Of a stretch of DNA of 6,294 nucleotides, positions 1-6,294 are shown piece after piece. Both the position numbers and the translations under genes were made by a program. The notes beneath the pieces are model-generated. The model was not told where the DNA came from. It did no database searches and saw only the letters and a program-made list of their open reading frames with translations. Numbering within the stretch: the stretch's first letter is position 1; each line of letters starts with the position of its first letter. This DNA is from Pseudomonadales bacterium (lineage in GTDB: Bacteria; Pseudomonadota; Gammaproteobacteria; Pseudomonadales; Azotimanducaceae), in the NCBI GenBank assembly GCA_021295935.1, contig JAGWBL010000086.1, forward strand, positions 1-6,294. Reading direction: 5' to 3'.

Positions 1-1059
1 CAACGAAACCGAGGTGGGAGGGAACGAACCGGTTGGATGCGCCCGAGCCATCGGTGTATCGAATCAAGGGGTCCTACCCGACGTGCAACTCTTCCGCAAT
101 CGAGAGGAGCCAGCCAGGTCCGAAGTCCGGATTCTCGGCGATCTGGGAGGCGCATTCCCGAGTCAGTCTCACCGGACTGTCGACGTAAGCGACAGAGTCG
201 CGCCGCTGAAATGTCAGATTGCCGCTGGAGGTGTTGACAACGCCCAGAAGATGGCCGTCAAGAATGGTCTGTAGGTTCGAATGAAACACATCGAGCCTGC
301 GGTCCTGGTTGAATTCCTTGACGACGTTGAGTAACGGCGCGAGGCTGGTGCTTGTGGGGTGAATTCGCCGGGAACGGCAGATGGCAAGAGGGCGAGTCCA
401 AGCAGTCCGCGGTGCCGGATGCCACTCCACGTCTCTCGGATGCGGATTTGGTCAGTCAGCTTGGACACCGGCGAAACTGTCAGGCACGTCCCGAACGCAT
501 ACCTTCGAGTTGGGAGCATATTGGCAGCCAAGCACAGTTTATTGCCCGTTCGAGGTTTCTCGCTCCGCGGGGACTGGCGTCTCAAGACTGTGCCTTAGAC
601 GCAGCGAGAATCGAGAGGCCCCTCAAGCGCGCGCGGACCCTGCATTTCGCCCTTGATTGGTCTCCAGCGTGGTCTTGCCTAAGTCGTGAAGGAGACACTC
701 TCTCCGTCGACGAAATCCACCCCATGCGGTTCTTCTAGGCTTTAAGAGGGACCGTTAAGCCTGTCGGCCACTCTGCATCGAGTGCGGCCCGCTTGCCTGA
801 CCATGCCTCGAGGATGGATCTGCTACCGATCGAACCGCTCTGCCGACGATTCTCCTTGTCGATTCAGCTGGGGTCGGGACGAACACTTCTGCGATGATGC
901 TAAGGTTCGTCTCGACGTTCCCGTCCATCGAGTGGCGCAGAGTCCAACCATGTTGGTGAGTCTCGACATTGTCTTGACCGGGACTGCACTCGGACCGCAA
1001 ACTCGAGTGCAGGCTCGTCTGATTGCATGGATGAGGTCACATCGCTGGAGGCCATGCGG
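1..1059. other. Roughly 1 kb with no supportable gene
   Basis: I find no gene here that I can name on either strand. The open frames are short, overlap one another and look arginine- or serine-rich in the way of chance frames in GC-rich DNA. The only stretch with protein-like composition is on the reverse strand at 74-430 and is listed separately. A weak imperfect hairpin lies at 737-762 (arms AGGCTTTAA and TTAAGCCT), without a T-run on either side. I see no tRNA, rRNA, CRISPR repeat or insertion-sequence end. The promoter of the downstream helicase gene should lie in the right part of this stretch, but I cannot point to convincing -35/-10 boxes. The region may be true intergenic DNA or decayed coding sequence. 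Confidence 0.5.
74..430 (-). pseudogene. Unrecognised reverse-strand frame, possible gene remnant
   Basis: This reverse-strand frame could encode up to 118 residues from an ATG at 428-430 to a TAG at 74-76. The first third is arginine- and proline-rich and unconvincing. From about position 340 leftward it reads like protein, with alternating hydrophobic and polar residues (ILDGHLLGVVNTSSGNLTF, then PGWLLSIAEELHVG). The same frame stays open after the TAG to the left edge of the window (DPLIRYTDGSGASNRF), so it could be an interrupted coding sequence. I do not recognise the family. A loose similarity to the N-terminal domain of HipA kinases (a short 'DG..LG' strand followed by 'G.LTF') is too weak to use. 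It may be a chance frame. Confidence 0.18.
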
Positions 1060-4000
1060 ATGAGCGAGGAACTTGGAGCGTCGCCAAGGGCCGGCACTAA
1101 GTGCGGCCCCCTTTACTCGCTCGCTCGCTCGAGTGGCTCGGCCCGCGCTGGTCGTGTCGGGAGCGCCCGCGCAACAGTGCAGCATCGACGAATTGACATT
1201 CCTTCGTTCCGCTGTGCACAGGATCTGCCGATCTCTCCGCACCTGGCGGGCATTTCGGATTTGATACGAAATCACCAGGTCGTGATTGTCGCTGGGGAGA
1301 CAGGATCCGGAAAGACGACCCAGTTGCCTCTCGCTTGCCTAAACGCCGGACTGGGAAGGCGCGGTGTCATCGGACACACGCAGCCGCGGCGGTTGGCGGC
1401 TCGTTCCGTTTCGGATCGCATCGCCCAGCAGCTCGGGTGCACTGTGGGATCGTTGGTTGGTTGTACGGTCAGGTTCGACGACCGAACGGGCCCCGACACC
1501 CTGGTCAGGGTCATGACCGACGGAATCCTGCTTGCCGATGTCGAGCGGGACTGGCAGCTGTTCGACTACGAGTGCATCATTCTGGACGAGGCTCACGAGC
1601 GAAGCCTAAACATCGACTTCTTGGTGGCTTACCTTCGAACGCTGCTTCCGAGTCGGCCAGACCTTCGGCTAGTCATCACCAGCGCCACGATCGATGTCGA
1701 GGCGTTTTCGAGACACTTTGACGGCGCTCCCGTCGTGACCGTCGAAGGCCGTGGTCACCCCGTCGAACTGCGATATCGGCCCGCGGACGGAGGCCTCCAC
1801 TCGACGTTCGAGGAATGCATCGCAGAAATTCTCCAAGAGGAGACCGAGGGTGTTCGGGACATCCTGGTTTTCTTGTCCGGAGAACGCGAGATACTGGAGT
1901 GGAGTCGTTGGATTCGGAGGGGCTACAAGGACACTTTCGCGCTTCTGCCGCTCTATGCACGGTTGCCCGTTAAAGAACAGCACAGAATCTTCAAGCCGGC
2001 ACAGCGACAGCGTATCGTGCTTGCCACCAACGTGGCGGAAACGAGCATCACGGTACCGAACATTCGCTACGTGATCGATCTTGGCAGGGCGCGCATCAGT
2101 CGTTACAGCGCTAGGGCGAAGATCCAGCGACTCCCTGTGGAGACCATTTCCCAGGCAAGCGCCAAGCAGCGTGCAGGAAGGTGTGGGCGAGTAGCGCCAG
2201 GAGTCTGCTTCCGCCTTTGCTCCCGCGAGGAGTTCGACAGCCGACGCGCGTACACGGATCCTGAAATCCGACGTTCAAACCTCGCTGCGGTCATCCTTCG
2301 AATGCGAGTGTTCCGCTTAGGCGATCTGCGCGACTTTCCGTTGCTGGATCGTCCAGAACCGATCGCGATCAGAGACGCAGAGCGGCTCCTGCACGAGCTG
2401 GGAGCCCTGGACTCGAACGCGCTCACTCCCTTGGGACGCAGATTGGCGTCGCTGCCCGTCGATCCCAGGCTCGGCAGAATGCTTGTGGAAGCACATTCCC
2501 GCGACGCGCTCGCCGAGCTCATCGTGATCGTTGCGGCGTTGGCGGTCCAGGATCCGAGGATCCGGCCTTTGGATCGAAGAGACGCTGCGGATCGCGCACA
2601 CGCGCGGTTTCAGGATTCGGAATCTGATTTCATGGCCATTCTGCGACTGTGGAGCTGGCTTGAAGAGATCCGAAAGCGAAATTCCCGCCGAGCTCTTGGT
2701 CGCCTGCTGGAGTCCAACTTCATCTCTCCCAATCGGTACTCGGAGTGGCGTTCACTTGTGCGACAGCTCGTCATCGCGTGCCGTCACACGGGGATGCCCA
2801 CCAGCAAGGAGCGAGCGAGCAGCGCCGCGATTCACAGATCAGCGTTGGCGGGATCGCTCGGGTTTGTTGGATTCCGGAAGGGCAAGCAGGGATATCAGGG
2901 TGCACGGGACATCAGCTTCCACTTGTCTCCGGCGTCGGTCTTGACCAAACGACGTCCCAAATGGGTGGTGGCAGCAGAGATTTCGGAGACAGAGCGCACC
3001 TTTGCAAGGTGCGTTGCGCGAATTGAGCCGAGATGGGTCGAGGATGCGGCAGCGCACTTGCTCAAGCACACGTACCAGGACCCTCACTGGAACCAGAGGC
3101 GCGGCCAGCCCATGGTCCTGCGAACCTCCAAGCTGTATGGCTTGCCCGTGAGCGAGAGACGACCGGTACCGCTGGGCCCGCATGACCCTGAACTCGCACA
3201 AGACTTGTTCGTCCGACACATGTTGATCCGACCAGAGGAACTCAAGAAAGAACCGTTTGCGGTTCACAACCGGCGACTTGTTTGCGAGATCGAAGCCCTG
3301 CAAGCATGCGAGCGAACGACGGCCTTGATCGTCACTGAAGATCGGCAAGTGGAGTTCTTCAAGGCTGCCCTTCCATGCAAGATGCATACCCGCCGCTCGT
3401 TCAATGCCTGGTACCGAAGCGCCTCTGAAGGGGATCGCTCACGACTCTTCATGCAGAGGTCCGACTTGCTGGCGCGGAGTGTAGAACTCCTGAACGATCA
3501 GGACTTCCCGGGGCGGTACGCGATCGGCAATCGGCTCTGTGCGCTGAAGTACCGTTTTGCGCCCGGAGCACTGGACGATGGAGTCAATCTCCAAGTTTCC
3601 TTGTCACAGATTGGACTCCTGAAGCAACAGCCGCTCGAATGGCTTGTGCCCGGCTTCGTCGGCAGAAAGATCGAGGCGCTGATTCGAGGCCTGCCGAAGC
3701 GGCAGCGAAAGAGGTTTCTGCCGGTGAATCAGCAAGCTCGGTTGATCACCGAGTCGCTCTTGGAACCGTCGCGGTACCGAATGAGCGACTTCGGGCAAGC
3801 GCTGACGGAGGCTGCACGCCGCGCTCTGCGCGATCCCGCTTTCGAGCCCGATTGGAATCTGGAAGCCCTTGACCCGTTTCATGCCATGAACGTGCAGGTC
3901 TTGACGGACGATGACCGAGTGGTTGCTCAGAGTCGGGACCTGCACGAGTTGAAAGAGCGCCTGACAGGTCTGACGCAAGGCGCGGTACGAAAGGCGGATC

Positions 4001-4911
4001 TGTCAGGTATTGAACTGCGTGGCTTGACTCGGTTTCCATCATCTGGATTGCCTGAGGAAATGAGACTGCCCACCGAAATCGGCATCTTGGTTGCGGTTCC
4101 TGTGCTGATGGACACAGGGGCAAGCGTCGACTTGGTGCTGGATACGGAGCGCAAGGTTCCCTTCTCGACGACGCAGCGCGGCCTTGCGCGCCTGTACGTG
4201 TTGGAAGAGACTTCATCCAAACGCTATCTCCAGCAGCAAGTGGCCAAGGAGTCGGAGCTCTTGCTTCATTACTCCACCTTGGGAAGTAGAACGCAGTTCT
4301 TGGACAGTTTCCTGCTCGGATCGGCGTGGCACGGCGTGTTGTCTGGACATGAGGTTCCAAGGTCGCTTGACGACTGGATACAGATCCGCGAACGAAGTCG
4401 TGGGGCAATGGTGGAGGCCGGCATGGATCTGCTCGGCGCAGCGCGCAATGTTCTCCAGCAGCGTGCGGCCGTGGCTTTGCTGCTGGAAAACCTTGTCTCA
4501 CCGGCACTTGCCGAGACGAAGCGAGACATGGATGAACAGCTCAACCAACTCGTGTCCTCGGAGTTTCTCTGGGACAACTCCATGGAACAACTCGGAGACG
4601 TGACGCGCTATCTTCGTGCCATGGAGTACCGGGCGACGCATCTTCAGGGCCGATTGAAAGTTGAGCGCAACGGCATGGCGTGCATCAAGAGGTGGGCCGG
4701 AAGGCTGGAACGGATTGCGTCGGGCTCTCGATCTCCAGACGGCATTGCCGACCTGGAACGCCTCTTGCAGGAGTATCGGATCGCTTTGTTCAGTCAGCCG
4801 ATCGGGACGAGCATCAGGATTTCGGAACAGCGACTGGAGCGGGCGTTCACCCCGGTCGATCGGAGGCTGAGGCTGGATACCCCTGCGGAAGCCGCCATTC
4901 GCAAGGCATGA
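1060..4911 (+). CDS. hrpA: ATP-dependent RNA helicase HrpA, DEAH box
   Basis: This gene encodes a DEAH-box ATPase that remodels RNA or RNA-protein complexes in the cytoplasm; E. coli HrpA has been linked to mRNA processing and rescue of stalled ribosomes. Numbered from the ATG at 1060 (1283 residues; E. coli HrpA is about 1300), the motifs are Walker A GETGSGKT 79-86, TQPRRLAA 107-114, TDGILLA 153-159, DEAH 176-179, SAT 208-210, TNVAETSITVP 323-333 and QRAGRCGR 370-377. A winged-helix/ratchet (HA2) region follows at about 430-530, an OB-like region at about 590-680, and the long DUF3418 C-terminal domain from about 685 almost to the end. All catalytic motifs are intact. The ATG at 1060 is preferred because GGAG at 1047-1050 sits 9 nt upstream. 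The ATG at 1027 (1294 residues) and the GTG at 1177 are alternatives, because the first 45 or so residues look unconserved. Family assignment is very secure. Confidence 0.97.
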   Translation: MSEELGASPRAGTKCGPLYSLARSSGSARAGRVGSARATVQHRRIDIPSFRCAQDLPISPHLAGISDLIRNHQVVIVAGETGSGKTTQLPLACLNAGLGRRGVIGHTQPRRLAARSVSDRIAQQLGCTVGSLVGCTVRFDDRTGPDTLVRVMTDGILLADVERDWQLFDYECIILDEAHERSLNIDFLVAYLRTLLPSRPDLRLVITSATIDVEAFSRHFDGAPVVTVEGRGHPVELRYRPADGGLHSTFEECIAEILQEETEGVRDILVFLSGEREILEWSRWIRRGYKDTFALLPLYARLPVKEQHRIFKPAQRQRIVLATNVAETSITVPNIRYVIDLGRARISRYSARAKIQRLPVETISQASAKQRAGRCGRVAPGVCFRLCSREEFDSRRAYTDPEIRRSNLAAVILRMRVFRLGDLRDFPLLDRPEPIAIRDAERLLHELGALDSNALTPLGRRLASLPVDPRLGRMLVEAHSRDALAELIVIVAALAVQDPRIRPLDRRDAADRAHARFQDSESDFMAILRLWSWLEEIRKRNSRRALGRLLESNFISPNRYSEWRSLVRQLVIACRHTGMPTSKERASSAAIHRSALAGSLGFVGFRKGKQGYQGARDISFHLSPASVLTKRRPKWVVAAEISETERTFARCVARIEPRWVEDAAAHLLKHTYQDPHWNQRRGQPMVLRTSKLYGLPVSERRPVPLGPHDPELAQDLFVRHMLIRPEELKKEPFAVHNRRLVCEIEALQACERTTALIVTEDRQVEFFKAALPCKMHTRRSFNAWYRSASEGDRSRLFMQRSDLLARSVELLNDQDFPGRYAIGNRLCALKYRFAPGALDDGVNLQVSLSQIGLLKQQPLEWLVPGFVGRKIEALIRGLPKRQRKRFLPVNQQARLITESLLEPSRYRMSDFGQALTEAARRALRDPAFEPDWNLEALDPFHAMNVQVLTDDDRVVAQSRDLHELKERLTGLTQGAVRKADLSGIELRGLTRFPSSGLPEEMRLPTEIGILVAVPVLMDTGASVDLVLDTERKVPFSTTQRGLARLYVLEETSSKRYLQQQVAKESELLLHYSTLGSRTQFLDSFLLGSAWHGVLSGHEVPRSLDDWIQIRERSRGAMVEAGMDLLGAARNVLQQRAAVALLLENLVSPALAETKRDMDEQLNQLVSSEFLWDNSMEQLGDVTRYLRAMEYRATHLQGRLKVERNGMACIKRWAGRLERIASGSRSPDGIADLERLLQEYRIALFSQPIGTSIRISEQRLERAFTPVDRRLRLDTPAEAAIRKA

Positions 4912-5029
4912 AACGAATAGTAGTCGAGTAATATCTTCGCAGAGAGGGCACCAGGCCGGCCGTTAGGTCGTCGGGCGTTGTTCTTGAATTTCGGTGTCGA
5001 CCGGGCACCGACGACAACAGGAGAGTTTC
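4912..5029 (+). promoter_or_regulatory. Spacer and leader before the peptide gene, with hairpin
   Basis: This 118-bp spacer separates hrpA from the peptide gene and should carry the promoter of the peptide operon unless the genes are co-transcribed. It contains an 8-bp stem, TCGGTGTC at 4991-4998 pairing with GGCACCGA at 5004-5011 (one G-U pair) around a 5-nt loop, ending 7 nt before the ribosome binding site. A competing longer-range pairing is possible between GTCGTCGG at 4967-4974 and CCGACGAC at 5008-5015. TAATAT at 4929-4934 could be a -10 box, but no matching -35 is evident. Related copper-peptide operons are controlled by ECF sigma factors; I could not identify such a site here. There is no hairpin with a T-run that would terminate hrpA. 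The hairpin is visible; its role is inferred. Confidence 0.35.
5019..5023 (+). promoter_or_regulatory. Strong ribosome binding site AGGAG
   Basis: AGGAG lies 6 nt before the ATG at 5030. It decides the start of the peptide gene against the in-frame upstream ATG at 4994, which would add 12 residues ahead of the signal peptide and has no such site. It is the strongest ribosome binding site in the window, as expected for an abundant peptide precursor. Confidence 0.8.
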
Positions 5030-5484
5030 ATGTCGAAAAAAAGCTTGAAGCCGATAGCTCTGACTCTCGGCTCGTTCGTCGTGGCTTCCCTCGCGAGCTC
5101 AGCGGCGGCTGCCACGACCGCAGATCTGTTCGGCGTCAAGTCGCTGAACGAGGATTCTGCGATCACCGGCCCGTTTGCCAGCGGCGAACATGAGGGTGAC
5201 GACGGGATGGACGGCGAAGCCGATGGCGACGACGGGATGGACGGCGAGGCCGGTGGCGACGACGGGATGGACGGCGAAGCCGGTGGCGACGACGAGATGG
5301 ACGGCGAAGCCGATGGCGACGACGGAATGGAGGTGGCGACGACGGAATGGACGGCGACGGCGATAAGGGTGACGCTGAAGACGGAATGGACGGCGACCAT
5401 GCCGGAGACGGTGACGAAGGCAGCTGCGGTGAAGGTTCCTGCGGTTCCGATGACGACACCACCGAAGGCGACGGCGAAGGCTAG
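5030..5484 (+). CDS. HvfA/bufferin-like metallophore RiPP precursor, frameshifted
   Basis: This is a probable precursor of a secreted, post-translationally modified copper-binding peptide. The first 28 or so residues (MSKKSLKPIALTLGSFVVAS, then an Ala/Ser stretch) form a Sec signal peptide with a likely Ala-X-Ala cleavage site, and closely resemble leaders of HvfA-type precursors. From residue 55 the protein consists of 10-residue repeats of the form xGDDGMDGEA. In the frame as sequenced, translation slips at 5330-5332 and runs to a TGA at 5528-5530 (166 residues) with a Thr/Ala-rich tail lacking cysteine. In the frame starting at 5332 the repeat resumes (GGDDGMDGDGDKGD), followed by tandem EGSCG motifs and a TAG at 5482-5484. 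Adding one base after 5331 joins the two parts into a coherent 151-residue protein. The next gene is the matching modifying enzyme. The system-level assignment is strong by context; the frameshift may be biological or a sequencing error. Confidence 0.8.
5192..5331 (+). repeat. 30-bp tandem repeats encoding xGDDGMDGEA
   Basis: Four full units (5192-5221, 5222-5251, 5252-5281, 5282-5311) and a partial fifth (5312-5331) encode a 10-residue acidic unit. The first position varies among Glu, Asp and Gly, and unit 4 has DDEMDG in place of DDGMDG. Each unit carries one methionine and several Asp/Glu. Differences between units are mostly single bases, so the array probably grew by recent unit duplication. 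Gain or loss of whole units keeps the frame. The fifth unit breaks this rule: relative to its neighbours it lacks ten bases, or one base if a nine-base in-frame loss is also assumed. A degenerate continuation follows to about 5400. Confidence 0.9.
5416..5445 (+). other. Tandem EGSCG core motifs, probable modification sites
   Basis: Two adjacent EGSCG motifs are encoded at 5416-5430 and 5431-5445, with cysteine codons TGC at 5425-5427 and 5440-5442. Family knowledge: HvfA-type precursors carry repeated EGKCG motifs whose cysteines are converted by the MNIO enzyme and its partner into oxazolone/thioamide pairs that bind copper. Here serine stands in place of lysine and there are only two copies. 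They are the only cysteines in the frame-restored protein. The motif lies in the frame of the TAG at 5482-5484, not in the frame of the ATG at 5030. That these cysteines are modified is an inference. Confidence 0.75.
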
Positions 5485-5534
5485 CAACCGCATTACGACC
5501 CTTTGGTCGAGATTCGAGCCGAAAACTTGAACAA

Positions 5535-5562
5535 CCAGCTTGGAGGCATGCCTCCAAGCTGG
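5535..5562 (+). terminator. Perfect palindrome, likely attenuator or intergenic hairpin
   Basis: CCAGCTTGGAGG at 5535-5546 is followed by CATG and then its exact reverse complement CCTCCAAGCTGG at 5551-5562, giving a 12-bp perfect stem with a 4-nt loop (the whole 28 bp is palindromic). The downstream flank ATTTCGGTT is only weakly T-rich, so a classic strong terminator is uncertain. It sits 50 nt after the restored precursor stop and 17 nt before the enzyme start. It may cause partial termination or protect the upstream mRNA, so that more precursor than enzyme is made. Being symmetrical, it could act on either strand or be a protein-binding site. Confidence 0.65.
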
Positions 5563-5579
5563 ATTTCGGTTCTCCCACA

Positions 5580-6294
5580 ATGACTGTCTCTAGTGGCGGC
5601 GCTGGCCTTGGCCTGCGTCGAGGGATGTTTTCGTCCTTGCGACGGCACCGTCAGTCGCTTGACGAGACATTGGACTTCGTCGAGGTTGCGCCCGAAAACT
5701 GGATCGATGTGGGAGGCAGATTCGGCGAGGAGTTCGAGTCCTATCTGGAACGGTTTCCGCTGTATTGTCACGGCCTCTCCCTCAATCTGGGCGGTCCCGG
5801 TCCGTTGGACATCTCGTTCCTGAAGCAGGTACGTGCATTCCTTGACCGGACTGACGCGCCCATCTACACGGAACACCTGAGCGCATCGGGCGACTTCGGA
5901 CACCTCTACGATCTGATGCCCATCCCGTTCACCCACGAGGCGGTCAAGTACGTTTCCCAGCGAATCCGAACGGTGCAGGACGTCGTGGAACGCCCATTCG
6001 GGGTGGAACACGTCTCCTACTATGCCGTGCCTGGACCCGAGATGTCGGAAGTCGAGTTCATCACCGAAGTACTCGAAGAAGCCGACTGCAAGCTGTTGCT
6101 CGATGTGAACAACATCTACGTGAACAGCGTCAACTTCGACTACGATCCCTTGGAGTTTCTGAGGTCCATGCCCGGCGAGCGCATCGCCTACATTCACATT
6201 GCCGGACACCGCGAGCATGCCCAGGACCTGCTCGTAGACACTCATGGCTCCCAGGTGATCCGCCCGGTTTGGGATCTGCTGGAGGAAGCCTACC
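5580..6294 (+). CDS. DUF692/MNIO peptide-modifying iron oxidase (HvfB-like), partial
   Basis: This is a multinuclear non-heme iron-dependent oxidative enzyme of the DUF692 (MbnB/HvfB-like) family, a cytoplasmic TIM-barrel protein that oxidises cysteines of a peptide precursor. The window holds 238 residues of an expected 280 or so; the 3' end is cut off by the edge. Visible family motifs are GLGLRR 9-14, VAPENW 36-41, HGLSLNLGG 64-72, YTEHLS 96-101, GHLYDLMPIPF 107-117, GVEHVSYY 141-148, LLLDVNNIYVNS 172-183, YIHIAGH 204-210 and DTHG 220-223. Family knowledge places metal ligands among these His, Glu and Asp residues (H64, H99, E143, D175, H206/H210, D220, H222). The ATG at 5580 is chosen because a later start would remove GLGLRR, although no clear ribosome binding site precedes it. 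The precursor gene lies directly upstream; a DUF2063-type partner is expected downstream. Residue 144 is His where I expect Asn in close relatives. Confidence 0.95.
   Translation, partial: MTVSSGGAGLGLRRGMFSSLRRHRQSLDETLDFVEVAPENWIDVGGRFGEEFESYLERFPLYCHGLSLNLGGPGPLDISFLKQVRAFLDRTDAPIYTEHLSASGDFGHLYDLMPIPFTHEAVKYVSQRIRTVQDVVERPFGVEHVSYYAVPGPEMSEVEFITEVLEEADCKLLLDVNNIYVNSVNFDYDPLEFLRSMPGERIAYIHIAGHREHAQDLLVDTHGSQVIRPVWDLLEEAY

Noticed and set aside
270..290. tRNA-like T-loop string GGTTCGAAT
   Set aside because: The flanking bases do not form a T stem, and no acceptor, D or anticodon arm can be built upstream.
737..762. Hairpin with arms AGGCTTTAA and TTAAGCCT as a terminator
   Set aside because: The stem has a bulge and neither side has a T-run. 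There is no supported gene ending next to it.
3746..4507. Reverse-strand frame of 253 residues inside hrpA
   Set aside because: It is antisense to the conserved DUF3418 region and has Arg/Pro-rich composition with no recognisable domain.
4954..4961. GGCCGGCC as part of a terminator after hrpA
   Set aside because: It is only an 8-bp palindrome without a loop or T-run, and such strings are expected in GC-rich DNA.
5324..5340. Programmed -1 ribosomal frameshift in the precursor
   Set aside because: The bases at the break (GGAATGGAGGTGG) contain no X-XXY-YYZ slippery heptamer, and I see no dedicated stimulatory structure immediately downstream. A lost base is the simpler explanation.
4963..5580. 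Reverse-strand frame of 205 residues rich in repeated Ser/Pro
   Set aside because: It is the antisense of the precursor's GC-rich repeats. The forward strand has a strong ribosome binding site, a signal peptide and EGxCG motifs, and the reverse protein shows only low-complexity Ser/Pro.
5493..6245. Reverse-strand frame of 250 residues
   Set aside because: It is antisense to the DUF692 gene, whose forward translation carries all family motifs. Long opposite frames are common in GC-rich coding DNA.

Overview
This is a GC-rich bacterial window. It most likely comes from a gammaproteobacterium or a related proteobacterium: the helicase gene is a full-length HrpA of the long, DUF3418-bearing type, and the small-gene locus after it resembles the Hvf/bufferin-type copper-peptide operons known from Proteobacteria. 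The lineage is an inference from gene content; no rRNA or other marker is present.

Layout. Positions 1 to about 1059 contain no gene I can support. One reverse-strand reading frame (74-430) has a protein-like C-terminal half that I do not recognise and that may be a remnant. Positions 1060-4911 (+) encode HrpA, a DEAH-box RNA helicase with every helicase motif intact. After a 118-bp spacer come two genes on the same strand. The first (from 5030) encodes a small secreted peptide precursor: a Sec-type signal peptide, an Asp/Gly/Met-rich region made of 30-bp tandem repeats, and two back-to-back EGSCG cysteine motifs. The second (5580 to the window edge) encodes a DUF692/MNIO enzyme, a multinuclear non-heme iron oxidase of the kind that modifies cysteines in such precursors. 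A perfect 28-bp palindrome lies between the two.

How the genes work together. The peptide and the MNIO enzyme form a substrate-enzyme pair. In the characterised HvfA/HvfB and bufferin systems, MNIOs with a DUF2063-type partner convert cysteines of exported peptides into copper-binding groups. The partner gene, and often a DoxX-like membrane protein gene, would be expected just beyond the right edge. HrpA is probably an unrelated housekeeping neighbour.

The most notable point is that the precursor gene is out of frame as sequenced. Inside the fifth repeat the reading frame slips, so the cysteine core is encoded only in a different frame from the signal peptide. Restoring a single base gives a coherent 151-residue precursor ending at a TAG at 5482-5484. 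This is either a real inactivating change or phase switch, or a sequencing/assembly error in a repeat.
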